A DNA stretch of 64,000 nt. Origin: JBMNMS01 sp050953445 (GTDB taxonomy: Bacteria; Bacillota; Clostridia; Peptostreptococcales; Anaerovoracaceae). Shown one piece after another: positions 46,217 to 55,253 of the stretch; the first letter of the stretch is position 1, and each line of letters starts with the position of its first letter. The translations under genes were made by a program, and so were the position numbers. The notes under the pieces were generated by a model, which ran no database searches, was not told the origin of the DNA, and saw only the letters and a program-made list of their open reading frames with translations. The DNA lies in NCBI GenBank assembly GCA_050953445.1, contig JBMNMS010000001.1, positions 744,001 through 808,000 on the forward strand, given 5' to 3'.

Positions 46217-46330
46217 TTTTTACACATGAAAAACTGGACAAAAAACGTGTAAAAATCATTATCCACAGAAGTTATCCACAAATCCACAGGCCCTACTACT
46301 ACTTCTACTAAAAAGTTATAATAATAATAA
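46217..46330 (+). other. oriC unwinding region: tandem DnaA boxes, DnaA-trios and AT tract
   Basis: In the 207-bp dnaA-dnaN gap: TTTTACACA (46217-46225, near match), then two perfect DnaA boxes TTATCCACA at 46259-46267 and 46272-46280, a weaker AATCCACA, and a short GC patch GGCCC (46289-46293). A run of trinucleotides follows (CTACTACTACTTCTACTA, 46293-46310) and then an AT-only stretch (46311-46330, apart from one G). Box-box-GC-trio-AT is the basal unwinding layout described for Bacillus subtilis oriC, so strand opening probably begins here. Strand asymmetry of genes switches around this point. Confidence 0.85.
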
Positions 46331-46384
46331 GCCTCAGAGTCATCAACAGATGACGAAACTAAAAATCCACGAGGAGAAAATGAA

Positions 46385-47500
46385 ATGAAATTTTCCTGCA
46401 ATCAACAAGTACTTAATAAGGCCTTGACCATAGTATCAAAGGCGGTTACACCCAGAACTACAATACCTTTGCAGAAAGGTATACTTATGGAAACCATGGA
46501 AGATGGCTATTTAAAACTGACTGCTTCGGATACAGATATGACTATCGAAAAAAACATTCAAATAGATATGATGGAGCATGGTTCTTTAGTTGTTTCATCC
46601 AGATTATTTAGCGATATCATAAGAAAACTACCATCGGATCAGGTAGAAATAGAAGAGGATGATAACAAGGGGCTTATAATAAGGTGTTCTTCTTCTGAAT
46701 TTACAATAATTGGACAGCCACCAGATGATTTCACTGTTTTACCGCCAATAGAGGAAAAAGAAGAAATTTTGCTAAATAAAGAATTGTTCAAGGAGATGAT
46801 CCGCAAAACAGCTTTTTCAGCCAGCATAGATGAATCAAAGGGCATATTGACAGGTGTTCTCATTGAAATAGCCGAAAATTCTTTGACATTTGTGGCTTTA
46901 GATGGATTTCGTATGTCCGTAGTTACTGAAACCACAGGAAACATGGGTTCTAAAAATATAATAGTATCTGCCAGAATCATGACGGAAATCTACAAGATAC
47001 TGTCTGATATGGAAGAAGATGAAAATATTACATTGATTATTGAGGATAAAAAAGCTGTTATCAAAATGGAAGATACCATTATTGCCCTCAGATTAATGGA
47101 TGGCATATTTTTAAAGTACAAGGATATTATCCCTATTGATCATCAAAGCTTTGTAAAGGTAAGGAGAGAAGAATTACTCCATAGTATTGAAAGAGCATCC
47201 CTTATGGCAAAGGAAGGAAAGAACAATTTAATAAAGCTTGATATTTTTAGAGATAAGATAATAATAACCTCCCGTTCTGAGGAAGGAAATGTAAGGGAAG
47301 AATTATTTGTTGAAAAAGAAGGGAATGATTTAGAGATAGGGTTCAATGCAAAATATATGACAGATGTATTGAAGGTTATTCAGGACGAAGAGATCATGTT
47401 GAAATTTAACACATCTGTAACTCCATGCCTTATAACACCTGTGGAGGGGAATGATTTTAATTATTTAGTACTGCCGGTTAGAATAGGAGTCAATCAGTGA
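46385..47500 (+). CDS. dnaN: DNA polymerase III beta sliding clamp
   Basis: 371 residues with three clamp domains (start MKFSCNQQVLNKALTIVSKAV; TGVLIEIAENSLTFVALDGFRMS in domain 2; VTPCLITPVEG...NYLVLPVRI at the end). The ring tethers the polymerase to DNA. ATG 46385 has GAGGAG upstream. recF begins 6 bp later; the yaaA-type S4 gene that often separates the two in Bacillota is missing. Confidence 0.97.
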   Translation: MKFSCNQQVLNKALTIVSKAVTPRTTIPLQKGILMETMEDGYLKLTASDTDMTIEKNIQIDMMEHGSLVVSSRLFSDIIRKLPSDQVEIEEDDNKGLIIRCSSSEFTIIGQPPDDFTVLPPIEEKEEILLNKELFKEMIRKTAFSASIDESKGILTGVLIEIAENSLTFVALDGFRMSVVTETTGNMGSKNIIVSARIMTEIYKILSDMEEDENITLIIEDKKAVIKMEDTIIALRLMDGIFLKYKDIIPIDHQSFVKVRREELLHSIERASLMAKEGKNNLIKLDIFRDKIIITSRSEEGNVREELFVEKEGNDLEIGFNAKYMTDVLKVIQDEEIMLKFNTSVTPCLITPVEGNDFNYLVLPVRIGVNQ

Positions 47501-47506
47501 CATCAA

Positions 47507-48598
47507 ATGTATTTTAATAAATTAAGCCTGAGGGGCTTTAGAAATTATGTAGAGAATACGGTAGAATTTCACCCTAAGATAAATATAATCACAGGTAAAA
47601 ATGCGCAGGGAAAGACCAATCTTTTAGAGGGTCTTTCCCTTATGAGTATGGGAAAATCTTTCCGCACAGGTAGAGATAATGAGATGATTGGCTTCGATAT
47701 GGAATCATGCAGGGTAGTAGCTAATTTCACAAAAGATGGGTTGGAAAGGGAAATACAGATTGAATTGAACAGGGGAGGAAAAAGGATAAGGGTAGATGGT
47801 ATTCCCAAGGAAAAGAATGCCGATTTATTAGGCAATGTTTATTTAGTAGTCTTTTCGCCTGAGGATTTAAAAATAGTAAAAGAGGATCCGGAGAAAAGAA
47901 GACGCTTTATGGATAGGGAATTATGTCAGATTCGCCCCATGTATTATAGGAATCTGGGGAGATACAAAAAGGCTTTAATACAAAGAAATAATCTTTTAAA
48001 AAAAGGAAATGTAAGAAGCGTGGAAATTGAACCCTGGGATGATATACTTGCAGATTATGGAACAAAGCTGATAGGGGAGAGAAGGGATTTTATAAATAAG
48101 CTTAATCGCATAAGCAAAGACCTTCATTATAGGATTACTGGCGGAAAGGAAAGATTAGATCTTGTTTATGAAAGCAGTATACCTTTGGAGGATAGTGTAG
48201 CGGAGCAAAGGATTACATTTTTATCAATCCTTGATAAAGAACGAAGTAAGGATGCTATTAGAGGGAGTACCGGTTTTGGGCCCCATAGGGATGATATAAA
48301 GCTATCGGTAGATGGAATAGATGTGAGGCATTTTGGTTCACAGGGACAACAGAGAACAGCAGCTCTTTCCCTAAAGTTAGCGGAATTGGGGATAATAAAC
48401 GAGGAAACAGGAGAGAATGCAGTATTGCTTTTAGATGATGTTTTTTCAGAGTTGGATGGGGATAGGCAAGAATTCCTGATAAAGAATTTAAAGGACAATC
48501 AACTTTTTATAACCACGGCAGATCTTTCAGAAAAACTGATTTATAGGTTATCTGACTATAAGGTATTGCATGTTGAAGGTGGAAGGGTAACTGAATAG
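47507..48598 (+). CDS. recF: DNA replication and repair protein RecF
   Basis: 363 residues, SMC-like ATPase. Walker A is GKNAQGKTNLLEG near residue 30; the C-terminal signature GSQGQQRTAALSLKLAE and Walker B LLLDDVFSELD are present. RecF helps load RecA at gaps with RecO/R. No good ribosome site precedes ATG 47507, so translation is probably coupled to dnaN six bases away. Confidence 0.96.
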   Translation: MYFNKLSLRGFRNYVENTVEFHPKINIITGKNAQGKTNLLEGLSLMSMGKSFRTGRDNEMIGFDMESCRVVANFTKDGLEREIQIELNRGGKRIRVDGIPKEKNADLLGNVYLVVFSPEDLKIVKEDPEKRRRFMDRELCQIRPMYYRNLGRYKKALIQRNNLLKKGNVRSVEIEPWDDILADYGTKLIGERRDFINKLNRISKDLHYRITGGKERLDLVYESSIPLEDSVAEQRITFLSILDKERSKDAIRGSTGFGPHRDDIKLSVDGIDVRHFGSQGQQRTAALSLKLAELGIINEETGENAVLLLDDVFSELDGDRQEFLIKNLKDNQLFITTADLSEKLIYRLSDYKVLHVEGGRVTE

Positions 48599-48622
48599 GT
48601 CAGGGGGGAGGAAGAATTATAA

Positions 48623-48651
48623 TTGACAATTGATACCCTAAAAGGTATAAT
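48623..48651 (+). promoter_or_regulatory. Perfect consensus sigma-A promoter of rpmH
   Basis: TTGACA (48623-48628), exactly 17 bp, TATAAT (48646-48651). An imperfect dyad (48627-48637 with 48644-48657) overlaps both elements and the hexamer CAATTG occurs three times (48627, 48652, 48659). A second -10-like TATAAT lies at 48671-48676. The leader to rpmH is about 45-50 bases. Confidence 0.85.
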
Positions 48652-48705
48652 CAATTGGCAATTGTGCTTTTATAATGTAATATTTTAATAAAGGAGGTGT
48701 AACCT

Positions 48706-48840
48706 ATGAAAATGACTTATCAGCCTAAGAACAGGCAAAGAAAGAAGGAACATGGATTTAGAAAAAGAATGAGCACCAAAAACGGCAGAAATGTTTTGAA
48801 GAGAAGAAGACTGAGAGGAAGGAAGACCCTTACAGCATAA
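48706..48840 (+). CDS. rpmH: Ribosomal protein bL34
   Basis: 44 residues beginning MKMTYQPKNRQRKKEHGF and ending KTLTA, almost invariant among bacteria and extremely basic. AAAGGAGGTG lies just upstream. A structural protein of the 50S subunit near the exit tunnel. It heads the rpmH-rnpA-yidD-yidC run; a small hairpin follows directly and may reduce read-through into rnpA. Confidence 0.98.
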   Translation: MKMTYQPKNRQRKKEHGFRKRMSTKNGRNVLKRRRLRGRKTLTA

Positions 48841-48866
48841 AGACCGCCGAAGTGGTCTTTTTATTT
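48840..48866 (+). terminator. Attenuating hairpin between rpmH and rnpA
   Basis: AAGACC/GGTCTT stem with 8-base loop followed by TTTTATTT, between the rpmH stop and the rnpA start (39-bp gap). A six-pair stem suggests partial termination, fitting the need for far more L34 than RnpA. Confidence 0.65.
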
Positions 48867-48879
48867 AGAGGGAAGGACT

Positions 48880-49230
48880 ATGCTTAAACCCGATGTTTTG
48901 AGGAAAAATAAAGATTTTTCAGCGATTTACAATAAAGGCAAATCTGTGGGTGAAAGGTATGTTGTCCTATTTTATAAAAAAAATAATCTTTCCTACAATA
49001 GAAAAGCTTTTTTAGCCAGCAAAAAAGTTGGCAAAAGTGTACAAAGAAACAGGGCAAGACGGTTGATGAAGGAAAGCGTCAGAGCATTGGAGGGAAGAAT
49101 TAAAACAGGATATGATATTATATTTATAGCCCGTAAAGATATTCATAAACAGAAATGTGCGGATGTGAAAAAATCAATTGAGGCCGCTTTGAAGAAAGCC
49201 AGAATTTTGGGGAAGTTTGCGGAAGGGTGA
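48880..49230 (+). CDS. rnpA: Ribonuclease P protein component
   Basis: 116 residues, basic. The conserved RNR motif region reads SKKVGKSVQRNRARRLMKES, with DIIFIARKDI later. It assists the RNase P RNA in maturing tRNA 5' ends. ATG 48880 follows GAGGGAAGG. The stop overlaps the start of yidD. Confidence 0.96.
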   Translation: MLKPDVLRKNKDFSAIYNKGKSVGERYVVLFYKKNNLSYNRKAFLASKKVGKSVQRNRARRLMKESVRALEGRIKTGYDIIFIARKDIHKQKCADVKKSIEAALKKARILGKFAEG

Positions 49231-49445
49231 GAATTTTGAAAAAATTATTGATACTCATCGTAAAGGGTTATCAAAATTTCATATCTCCATTATTTCCGCC
49301 TACATGCAGGTTTACCCCCACCTGTTCTACCTACTTCATCCAGGCGGTGGAGAATTACGGAGTAGCAAAAGGCAGCTGGCTGGGGATAAAAAGAATAATA
49401 AGATGCCATCCCTTTAACCCGGGAGGTTATGATCCCTTAAAATAG
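49227..49445 (+). CDS. yidD: Membrane protein insertion efficiency factor YidD
   Basis: 72 residues with the family core GYQNFISPLFPPTCRFTPTCSTYF and a C-terminal HPFNPGGYDP. It is thought to help YidC/Sec-dependent insertion. The start could be GTG at 49227, overlapping the rnpA stop by 4 bp, or TTG at 49236, better spaced from GGAAGGGTGAG and giving the common MKKLLI beginning. Order rnpA-yidD-yidC is conserved. Confidence 0.93.
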   Translation: MRILKKLLILIVKGYQNFISPLFPPTCRFTPTCSTYFIQAVENYGVAKGSWLGIKRIIRCHPFNPGGYDPLK

Positions 49446-49459
49446 TCGGAGGACAATGG

Positions 49460-50149
49460 ATGACGACATATGAAAAAGTACTGGGCATCCTTGCCGAGCC
49501 CCTTGGCTGGGTGTTATCTAATATTTATAATCTTATAGGAAATTACGGTATCACACTCATTGTTTTTACTCTGGTGGTAAGAGCGTGTTTGTTGCCGTTA
49601 TATGCTGCACAGATGAAAAGCTCAATGAAGATGCAGGAAGTGCAGCCTAAAGTGAAGGAAATACAAAAAAAGTATGCTAATAATAAGCAGGTTATGAACG
49701 AGAAGATGATGGAGCTATACCGGGAGGAGAAGTTTAATCCTGCCGGCGGATGTCTTCCCATGTTAGTTCAGATGCCCATTATTTTAGCTTTGTTTGTTTT
49801 ACTTAGAAATCCTGTATTTTTTATGAAAAGCGATCAGATGATAATGGCTGTTCATGAAAATTTTCTTTGGATTCCTGATTTATCCCAGGCGGACCCCTGG
49901 GTGATGCCGCTTTTGGCGGCGATTGCCACATTTTTCTCATTCTCACTGACCCAGGCTCTTTCTCCTTCGGGAGCAGCTATGGCAGGACAGGCTGGTATGA
50001 TGAAGGTGATGAAATATTTTTTCCCCATCATGCTATTTTGGATGGCTCATTCATTTCCGGCAGGGTTGGCTCTGTATTGGTTTATTGGAACCACCTTCCA
50101 AATAGGTCAGCTGTACGTGATGAAGAAGTATAGGGAGAGAAAGGGATAG
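49460..50149 (+). CDS. yidC: Membrane protein insertase YidC (SpoIIIJ type)
   Basis: 229 residues, the short Gram-positive form lacking the large periplasmic domain. The conserved arginine in the first core helix (TLVVRACLLPL) forms the hydrophilic groove; MQEVQPKVKEIQKKYANNKQ is the cytoplasmic coiled hairpin, and FPAGLALYW the C-terminal signature. No lipoprotein cysteine is seen at the N-terminus, unlike Bacillus SpoIIIJ. GTCGGAGGAC precedes ATG 49460. Confidence 0.95.
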   Translation: MTTYEKVLGILAEPLGWVLSNIYNLIGNYGITLIVFTLVVRACLLPLYAAQMKSSMKMQEVQPKVKEIQKKYANNKQVMNEKMMELYREEKFNPAGGCLPMLVQMPIILALFVLLRNPVFFMKSDQMIMAVHENFLWIPDLSQADPWVMPLLAAIATFFSFSLTQALSPSGAAMAGQAGMMKVMKYFFPIMLFWMAHSFPAGLALYWFIGTTFQIGQLYVMKKYRERKG

Positions 50150-50226
50150 AAATTACCGGGAATATTATTGGATGATCGAAAGTATTGAACACTTAATGTA
50201 GTAAATACGGTGTGGAGGAGTTTTAG

Positions 50227-51069
50227 ATGGATTTTTCAGAAAAATGGGGCGTCAATGTGGAAGAAGCAGTACGCCTTGCCCTGATAGATCTTAATACTAC
50301 CGAAGACAATGTTAAAATCACGGTATTGGAAGAACCAACAAAAGGTTTTTTGGGGATTGGGGCTAAGCTGGCAAAAGTTCGTGTTGAAAGAATTAAGATT
50401 GAGGTTAAAGATGAGGAAAAACCTGAATTAAAGCCGGAGGCAATAGAAACGGAAGCGACTAAGGCTATAAAGCAGGTAGAAACGAAGAAAGAACAAGAAA
50501 TACAATCGCCTGGGGGAGATAAGAAAGTCAAAAAAAATAATGGTAGACTCAGAGACGAAGGAACCAGGCGCAGGGATAAGGAGATAAGGGTAAGATTTGC
50601 CGATAGACCTGAGGGGCTGGTAGAAATATATGAAACTCCTGCCTTAGAATTTTTAAGGACGCTTACGGCAAAAATGAATCTGGAGTTGTCAATAAAAGCT
50701 TTTGCAAATGAAGATAGCCTATATCTGGATATTCTGGGCAAAGACTCGGGTACTATTATAGGTAAAAGGGGTCAGACGCTGGACTCCATTCAGTATCTAA
50801 CTAGTCTTGTTGTAAACAAAGGCAATGAAAAATATATAAAGGTAATAGTTGATGCTGAAAATTATCGGGCCAAGAGGGAGAAAACCTTGGAGCAGCTTGC
50901 AAATAGGTTAGCAGACAAGGTTAAAAGAAGCGGTAGAAGCATAAGGTTGGAGCCTATGAATCCCTACGAAAGAAAGGTTATCCATGCAACCCTTCAAAAA
51001 CATGGCGGAGTAGTGACTAGAAGTGAGGGGGAGGAACCTTATAGAAGGGTGATTATTGAACCAAAGTAA
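50227..51069 (+). CDS. khpB: RNA-binding protein KhpB (Jag)
   Basis: 280 residues. The Jag_N domain is at residues 1-50 (KWGVNVEEAVRLAL, EEPTKGFLGIGAKLAKVRV), followed by a charged low-complexity linker (~60-120). A KH domain with GKRGQTLDSIQYLTSLVVN comes next and a C-terminal R3H domain ends PYRRVIIEPK. It binds RNA with KhpA and affects cell elongation/division in other Gram-positives. It lies 77 bp after yidC, as usual. Confidence 0.93.
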   Translation: MDFSEKWGVNVEEAVRLALIDLNTTEDNVKITVLEEPTKGFLGIGAKLAKVRVERIKIEVKDEEKPELKPEAIETEATKAIKQVETKKEQEIQSPGGDKKVKKNNGRLRDEGTRRRDKEIRVRFADRPEGLVEIYETPALEFLRTLTAKMNLELSIKAFANEDSLYLDILGKDSGTIIGKRGQTLDSIQYLTSLVVNKGNEKYIKVIVDAENYRAKREKTLEQLANRLADKVKRSGRSIRLEPMNPYERKVIHATLQKHGGVVTRSEGEEPYRRVIIEPK

Positions 51070-51078
51070 GCCCATTAT

Positions 51079-51106
51079 AACCTGTGACTTTCACAGGTTA
51101 TTTTTA
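51079..51106 (+). terminator. Terminator after khpB
   Basis: AACCTGTGA (51079-51087), loop CTT, TCACAGGTT (51091-51099), then ATTTTTAG. A perfect 9-bp stem with a U-tract, 10 bp past the khpB stop, separating the rpmH-khpB run from mnmE. Confidence 0.85.
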
Positions 51107-51140
51107 GTAGTAAACCACATTGTGGCATAGGAGGACTTGT

Positions 51141-52532
51141 ATGGAAGATACGATTGCTGCAATAGCAACCCCTCAGGGAGAGGGTGGTATAGGAATAGTA
51201 AGAATAAGTGGGGATAGGGCATCGGATATTCTCTCCAGTATTTTTGTTCCTAAGTTTTCCGGGGATGCTGCTGATGGTACTTTTGAAATGCAAAACAGAA
51301 AGCTGACATATGGTCATATTATTAATCCGGTGACCGGGGATATAATTGATCAGGTATTGGCAGTTTTCATGAAAGGGCCTCATACCTATACGAAGGAAGA
51401 TGTGGTTGAGATAAATTGTCACGGAGGAATATTACCACTTAGGAGCACACTTTCCCTAATTTTGGAGTGCGGTGCAAGGCTTGCTGAGCAGGGAGAGTTT
51501 ACAAAGAGAGCTTTTTTAAATGGCCGCATCGATTTATCACAGGCAGAGGCGGTAATAGATGTTATAAGATCTAAAACCAGGCGCAGCTTCAATATTGCAA
51601 TTTCTCAAATGGAGGGCAGGCTTTCCGGCCATATCGCTGATATAAGGGAAGAATTGATGGATATTCTGGTGAATATAGCGGTTAATATTGATTATCCCGA
51701 TGAAGATGTGGAGGATATAACCGGGCAGGAAATAGAAAATAGGTTGATTTCTATAGGTGGAAGGATAGAAAAACTTTTGGAAGGTGCTGAAGAGGGACGG
51801 ATACTCAGGGAAGGATTGGAAATAGCCATAGCCGGTAAACCAAATGTGGGTAAATCTTCAATTATGAATGCTTTATTGGAGGAGGACAGGGCTATAGTGA
51901 CTGAGATTCCTGGAACTACCCGGGACACCATTGAAGAGGGATTGAATCTCAGGGGCATACCTGTAAGACTTACCGATACTGCCGGAATTCGTAAGACCGA
52001 TGATAAAATTGAGAAAATGGGGATAGAAAGGAGCAAGGAGGCCTTTAATCGGGCTGACTTGATACTTTTCGTTTTGGATGTGAATAGCCCTATGGGAGAT
52101 GAAGATAGGGAAATTGCGAGGCATTTATCGGAGAGGAATGTAATCCTTCTATTGAATAAATCTGATTTGGAGAAAAACCTTGGCGAAGGGGAAATAAAGG
52201 AATTGCTACCCCATGCTACTGTAATCCATACCTCCATGAAAGAGGATTTTGGGTTAAGTGAGCTTAAGGACGAAATAGAGGAATTGGTGTGCGGAGGCAG
52301 AGTTAAAAGAAATGAAGACGAGATAGTATCAAACATCCGTCATGTAGGGTTGCTGAAAAAGGCTTTGGAGGCTATAAAGGATGGCGTAAAAGCTGCGTCC
52401 ATCATGGAGCCGCTGGATTTGATAGAACTTGATGTAAGGAGAGCATGGGAGTTTTTAGGTGAAATTATTGGAGAAACTGTGGCAGAGGATATAATTGATC
52501 AGATATTCCAAAGATTTTGTTTGGGTAAATAG
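51141..52532 (+). CDS. mnmE: tRNA modification GTPase MnmE
   Basis: 463 residues. The N-terminal folate-binding domain (TIAAIATPQGEGGIGIVRISG) precedes a helical domain interrupted by the GTPase domain (AGKPNVGKSS, IPGTTRDTIEE, LTDTAGIRKTDD, LLNKSDLE) and the invariant C-terminal FCLGK with its cysteine. With MnmG it installs the cmnm5 group at wobble U34. ATG at 51141 is placed behind AGGAGG; an earlier GTG has none. 38 bp before mnmG. Confidence 0.97.
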   Translation: MEDTIAAIATPQGEGGIGIVRISGDRASDILSSIFVPKFSGDAADGTFEMQNRKLTYGHIINPVTGDIIDQVLAVFMKGPHTYTKEDVVEINCHGGILPLRSTLSLILECGARLAEQGEFTKRAFLNGRIDLSQAEAVIDVIRSKTRRSFNIAISQMEGRLSGHIADIREELMDILVNIAVNIDYPDEDVEDITGQEIENRLISIGGRIEKLLEGAEEGRILREGLEIAIAGKPNVGKSSIMNALLEEDRAIVTEIPGTTRDTIEEGLNLRGIPVRLTDTAGIRKTDDKIEKMGIERSKEAFNRADLILFVLDVNSPMGDEDREIARHLSERNVILLLNKSDLEKNLGEGEIKELLPHATVIHTSMKEDFGLSELKDEIEELVCGGRVKRNEDEIVSNIRHVGLLKKALEAIKDGVKAASIMEPLDLIELDVRRAWEFLGEIIGETVAEDIIDQIFQRFCLGK

Positions 52533-52570
52533 ATTTTATATTTATAAATAGAAAGAGGCTGGAAAAGAGC

Positions 52571-54478
52571 ATGAGTGAATATCTAATGGGCACTTATGAT
52601 GTAATAGTAGTCGGTGCAGGGCATGCAGGGTGTGAAGCTGCATTGGCAGCGGCCAGAATGGGCAAGAGAACGCTGATACTTTCCATCAACCTGGAGGCGG
52701 TTGCCATATTAGCCTGTAATCCCTCCATCGGAGGCAGCGGAAAAGGGCATTTAGTTAGGGAAATAGATGCTTTAGGCGGAGAGATGGGAATAAATATTGA
52801 CAAGACCTTTATCCAAAGTAAAATGTTGAATACGGCTAAAGGTCCTGCAGTGCACTCCCTTCGTGCTCAGGCTGACAAGAACAAATATCATAATGAGATG
52901 AAAAAGACTCTGGAAAGACAGGAAAACCTACATCTTAAGCAGGGGGAGGTTGTGGATATCATAATTGAGGACCATAAGGCTGCAGGTGTTATTTTAAAGA
53001 CGGGTGCTAAATACCTTGGTAAATGCTTAATTTTAGCTATGGGCACCTTTTTGGCAGGAAGGATCTTCATTGGGGATAGGAGCTACTCCAGCGGACCGGA
53101 TGGGCTTTCTCCTTCTTTAGAGTTGGCGGAGAGTATGAGGAAGAAGGGTTTTGCCATGAGGCGGTTTAAGACAGGGACACCAGCCCGTGTATTAGCCAAA
53201 TCCATGGATTTTACTAAAATGGCGGAACAGCCCGGTGATGAAAAGATAGTACCCTTTTCCTTTATGAATGAAGGTCTTACCTGCGATCAGATTCCCTGTT
53301 GGCTTACCTATACCAATGAAGGGACTCATAAAATAATTGCTGAAAACTTCCATAGATCAGCGTTATTTGGCGGGCAGATTGAAGGTATTGGAGCTCGTTA
53401 TTGTCCTTCCATTGAGGACAAGGTAAAAAGATTTCCCCAAAGGGAGAGGCATCAGATATTTATTGAACCGGAAGGTCTTTATACCGATGAAATGTATGTT
53501 CAGGGAATGTCATCCAGTCTGCCCGAGGATGTACAGATTCAGTTTTATAAAACCATTCCCGGCCTTGAAAACTTAGAGGTAGTCAGGCCTGCCTATGCCA
53601 TAGAATATGATTGCATAGATTCTATGGAGTTGAAGCTTAGTTTGGAGCATAGGAAAATAGAAAATCTATTTTGTGCAGGGCAAACTAATGGAAGTTCGGG
53701 TTATGAGGAGGCTGCTGCTCAAGGGTTGATAGCCGGTATCAACGCTGTGCTTAAACTAAATGGGAAGGATCCCCTTATATTGGATAGGTCGGAAGCCTAT
53801 ATTGGAGTCCTTATCGATGATTTAATAACCAAGGGCATAAGTGAGCCATATAGGATAATGACATCCAGGGTTGAATACCGTTTAGCATTGAGACAGGATA
53901 ATGCGGATCTACGTCTTACCGAGAAGGGCAGGCAGGTGGGCCTGGTAACTGATGAAAGATACGAAAGGTTTGTAAAGCGTAGAGAGGCAGGGGACAAGGA
54001 ATTAGAGAGACTTAGAAATACATGGATACTGCCGCAGGAGGCGGAGGATTTTTTAAAGATTAGGGGGAGCTCTCCTTTGCAAAATAAAATAAGCCTTGCT
54101 GAGCTTATGAAAAGACCTGAAATAAGCTATGAGGATTTAGAAATTTTTGATAAGGACAGGAAACCTCTTTCACCCCATGTTTTGGCAAGGGTTGAGGTTC
54201 AGATAAAATATGAGGGATATATTCAGAAACAGGAACAGCAGATAGAGAGATTTAGAAAGTTAGAATCCAGGAAACTACCGGAAAATTTTGATTATGAGAC
54301 TTTAGTGGGAATTCGTAAGGAGGCGGCTCAGAGACTGAATCTATTACGACCTCAATCCTTAGGACAGGCATCCCGTATCTCAGGGGTATCCCCTGCTGAT
54401 ATAAATGTGCTTTTAGTGCATTTGGAAAGAATCAGGCGGGAAAAAAAACAGGAGCAGGCAGAAAATGCAACACCTTGA
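52571..54478 (+). CDS. mnmG: tRNA uridine-5-carboxymethylaminomethyl modification enzyme MnmG
   Basis: 635 residues. The FAD-binding VVGAGHAGCEAALAAARMG motif is at the N-terminus, with NPSIGGSGKGHLVREIDALGG and the catalytic-cysteine segment FKTGTPAR and DQIPCWLTYTN; the C-terminal GIDA helical domain ends in the LLRPQSLGQASRISGV region. Partner of MnmE. Stop overlaps rsmG by 14 bp. Confidence 0.97.
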   Translation: MSEYLMGTYDVIVVGAGHAGCEAALAAARMGKRTLILSINLEAVAILACNPSIGGSGKGHLVREIDALGGEMGINIDKTFIQSKMLNTAKGPAVHSLRAQADKNKYHNEMKKTLERQENLHLKQGEVVDIIIEDHKAAGVILKTGAKYLGKCLILAMGTFLAGRIFIGDRSYSSGPDGLSPSLELAESMRKKGFAMRRFKTGTPARVLAKSMDFTKMAEQPGDEKIVPFSFMNEGLTCDQIPCWLTYTNEGTHKIIAENFHRSALFGGQIEGIGARYCPSIEDKVKRFPQRERHQIFIEPEGLYTDEMYVQGMSSSLPEDVQIQFYKTIPGLENLEVVRPAYAIEYDCIDSMELKLSLEHRKIENLFCAGQTNGSSGYEEAAAQGLIAGINAVLKLNGKDPLILDRSEAYIGVLIDDLITKGISEPYRIMTSRVEYRLALRQDNADLRLTEKGRQVGLVTDERYERFVKRREAGDKELERLRNTWILPQEAEDFLKIRGSSPLQNKISLAELMKRPEISYEDLEIFDKDRKPLSPHVLARVEVQIKYEGYIQKQEQQIERFRKLESRKLPENFDYETLVGIRKEAAQRLNLLRPQSLGQASRISGVSPADINVLLVHLERIRREKKQEQAENATP

Positions 54479-55166
54479 AGAAGCATTGAATCATTTGAAT
54501 ATTCAGTGGGATCAATGGATGATGGATATGTTTAAAAACTATCGGGATCAGGTTCTTTTGTGGAACGAGAAAGTAAATCTAACTAGCATTAAGGACCCAG
54601 TAGAGTTTGAAATCAAGCACTTTGTAGATTCTATTTCCATTTGTGACCACAGTGCCTTCTTGAATTCCAAGGAGATTATAGATATAGGTACAGGTGGTGG
54701 TTTCCCCGGCTTGCCGCTGGCAATTCTTTTCCCCGGAAAAAGGTTTGTTTTGGTAGATTCCCTGAATAAGCGGGTAAATATACTGAAGGATATTATCGAA
54801 CAGTTAGGTTTATCCAATGTAACAGCATTTCATGGGAGAGCAGAGGATTTAGGAAGGGTAAAGGAGCATAGGGAACGATATGACCTATGCGTATCCAGGG
54901 CGGTGGCTAATCTTGCAACCCTTTCGGAGTATTGCCTCCCGTTTGTTCGGGTAAAGGGTTATTTAGCAGCCTATAAAACTGAAAAATCTAAAGAGGAAGT
55001 GGAAGCCTCCGGTAGGGCATTGTCCATATTAGGGGGTAGAGTTAAGGAAATCCAACAGGCTTTTCCCAATCTAAGTGGCCATAGAATTATATGGATTGAA
55101 AAAGTGCAATCGACACCGGCGAAATATCCGAGAAAAGCGGGAATGCCTGCGAAAGAACCTTTATGA
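54465..55166 (+). CDS. rsmG: 16S rRNA (guanine527-N7)-methyltransferase RsmG
   Basis: 233 residues. The SAM-binding site is DIGTGGGFPGLPLAI, with NEKVNLTSI upstream and VDSLNKRVNIL and CVSRAVANL downstream. It methylates G527 of 16S rRNA. ATG 54465 lies inside the end of mnmG with GGAGCAGG as ribosome site. An 87-bp gap follows before noc. Confidence 0.96.
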   Translation: MQHLEEALNHLNIQWDQWMMDMFKNYRDQVLLWNEKVNLTSIKDPVEFEIKHFVDSISICDHSAFLNSKEIIDIGTGGGFPGLPLAILFPGKRFVLVDSLNKRVNILKDIIEQLGLSNVTAFHGRAEDLGRVKEHRERYDLCVSRAVANLATLSEYCLPFVRVKGYLAAYKTEKSKEEVEASGRALSILGGRVKEIQQAFPNLSGHRIIWIEKVQSTPAKYPRKAGMPAKEPL

Positions 55167-55253
55167 TAAGGAACTAACAATTATTTTGACGAGCTAAAGG
55201 GTATTTCCCAAAGGACAAACACCCTGTAAAATGTAAGAGAGGAAAAGGGGGGT

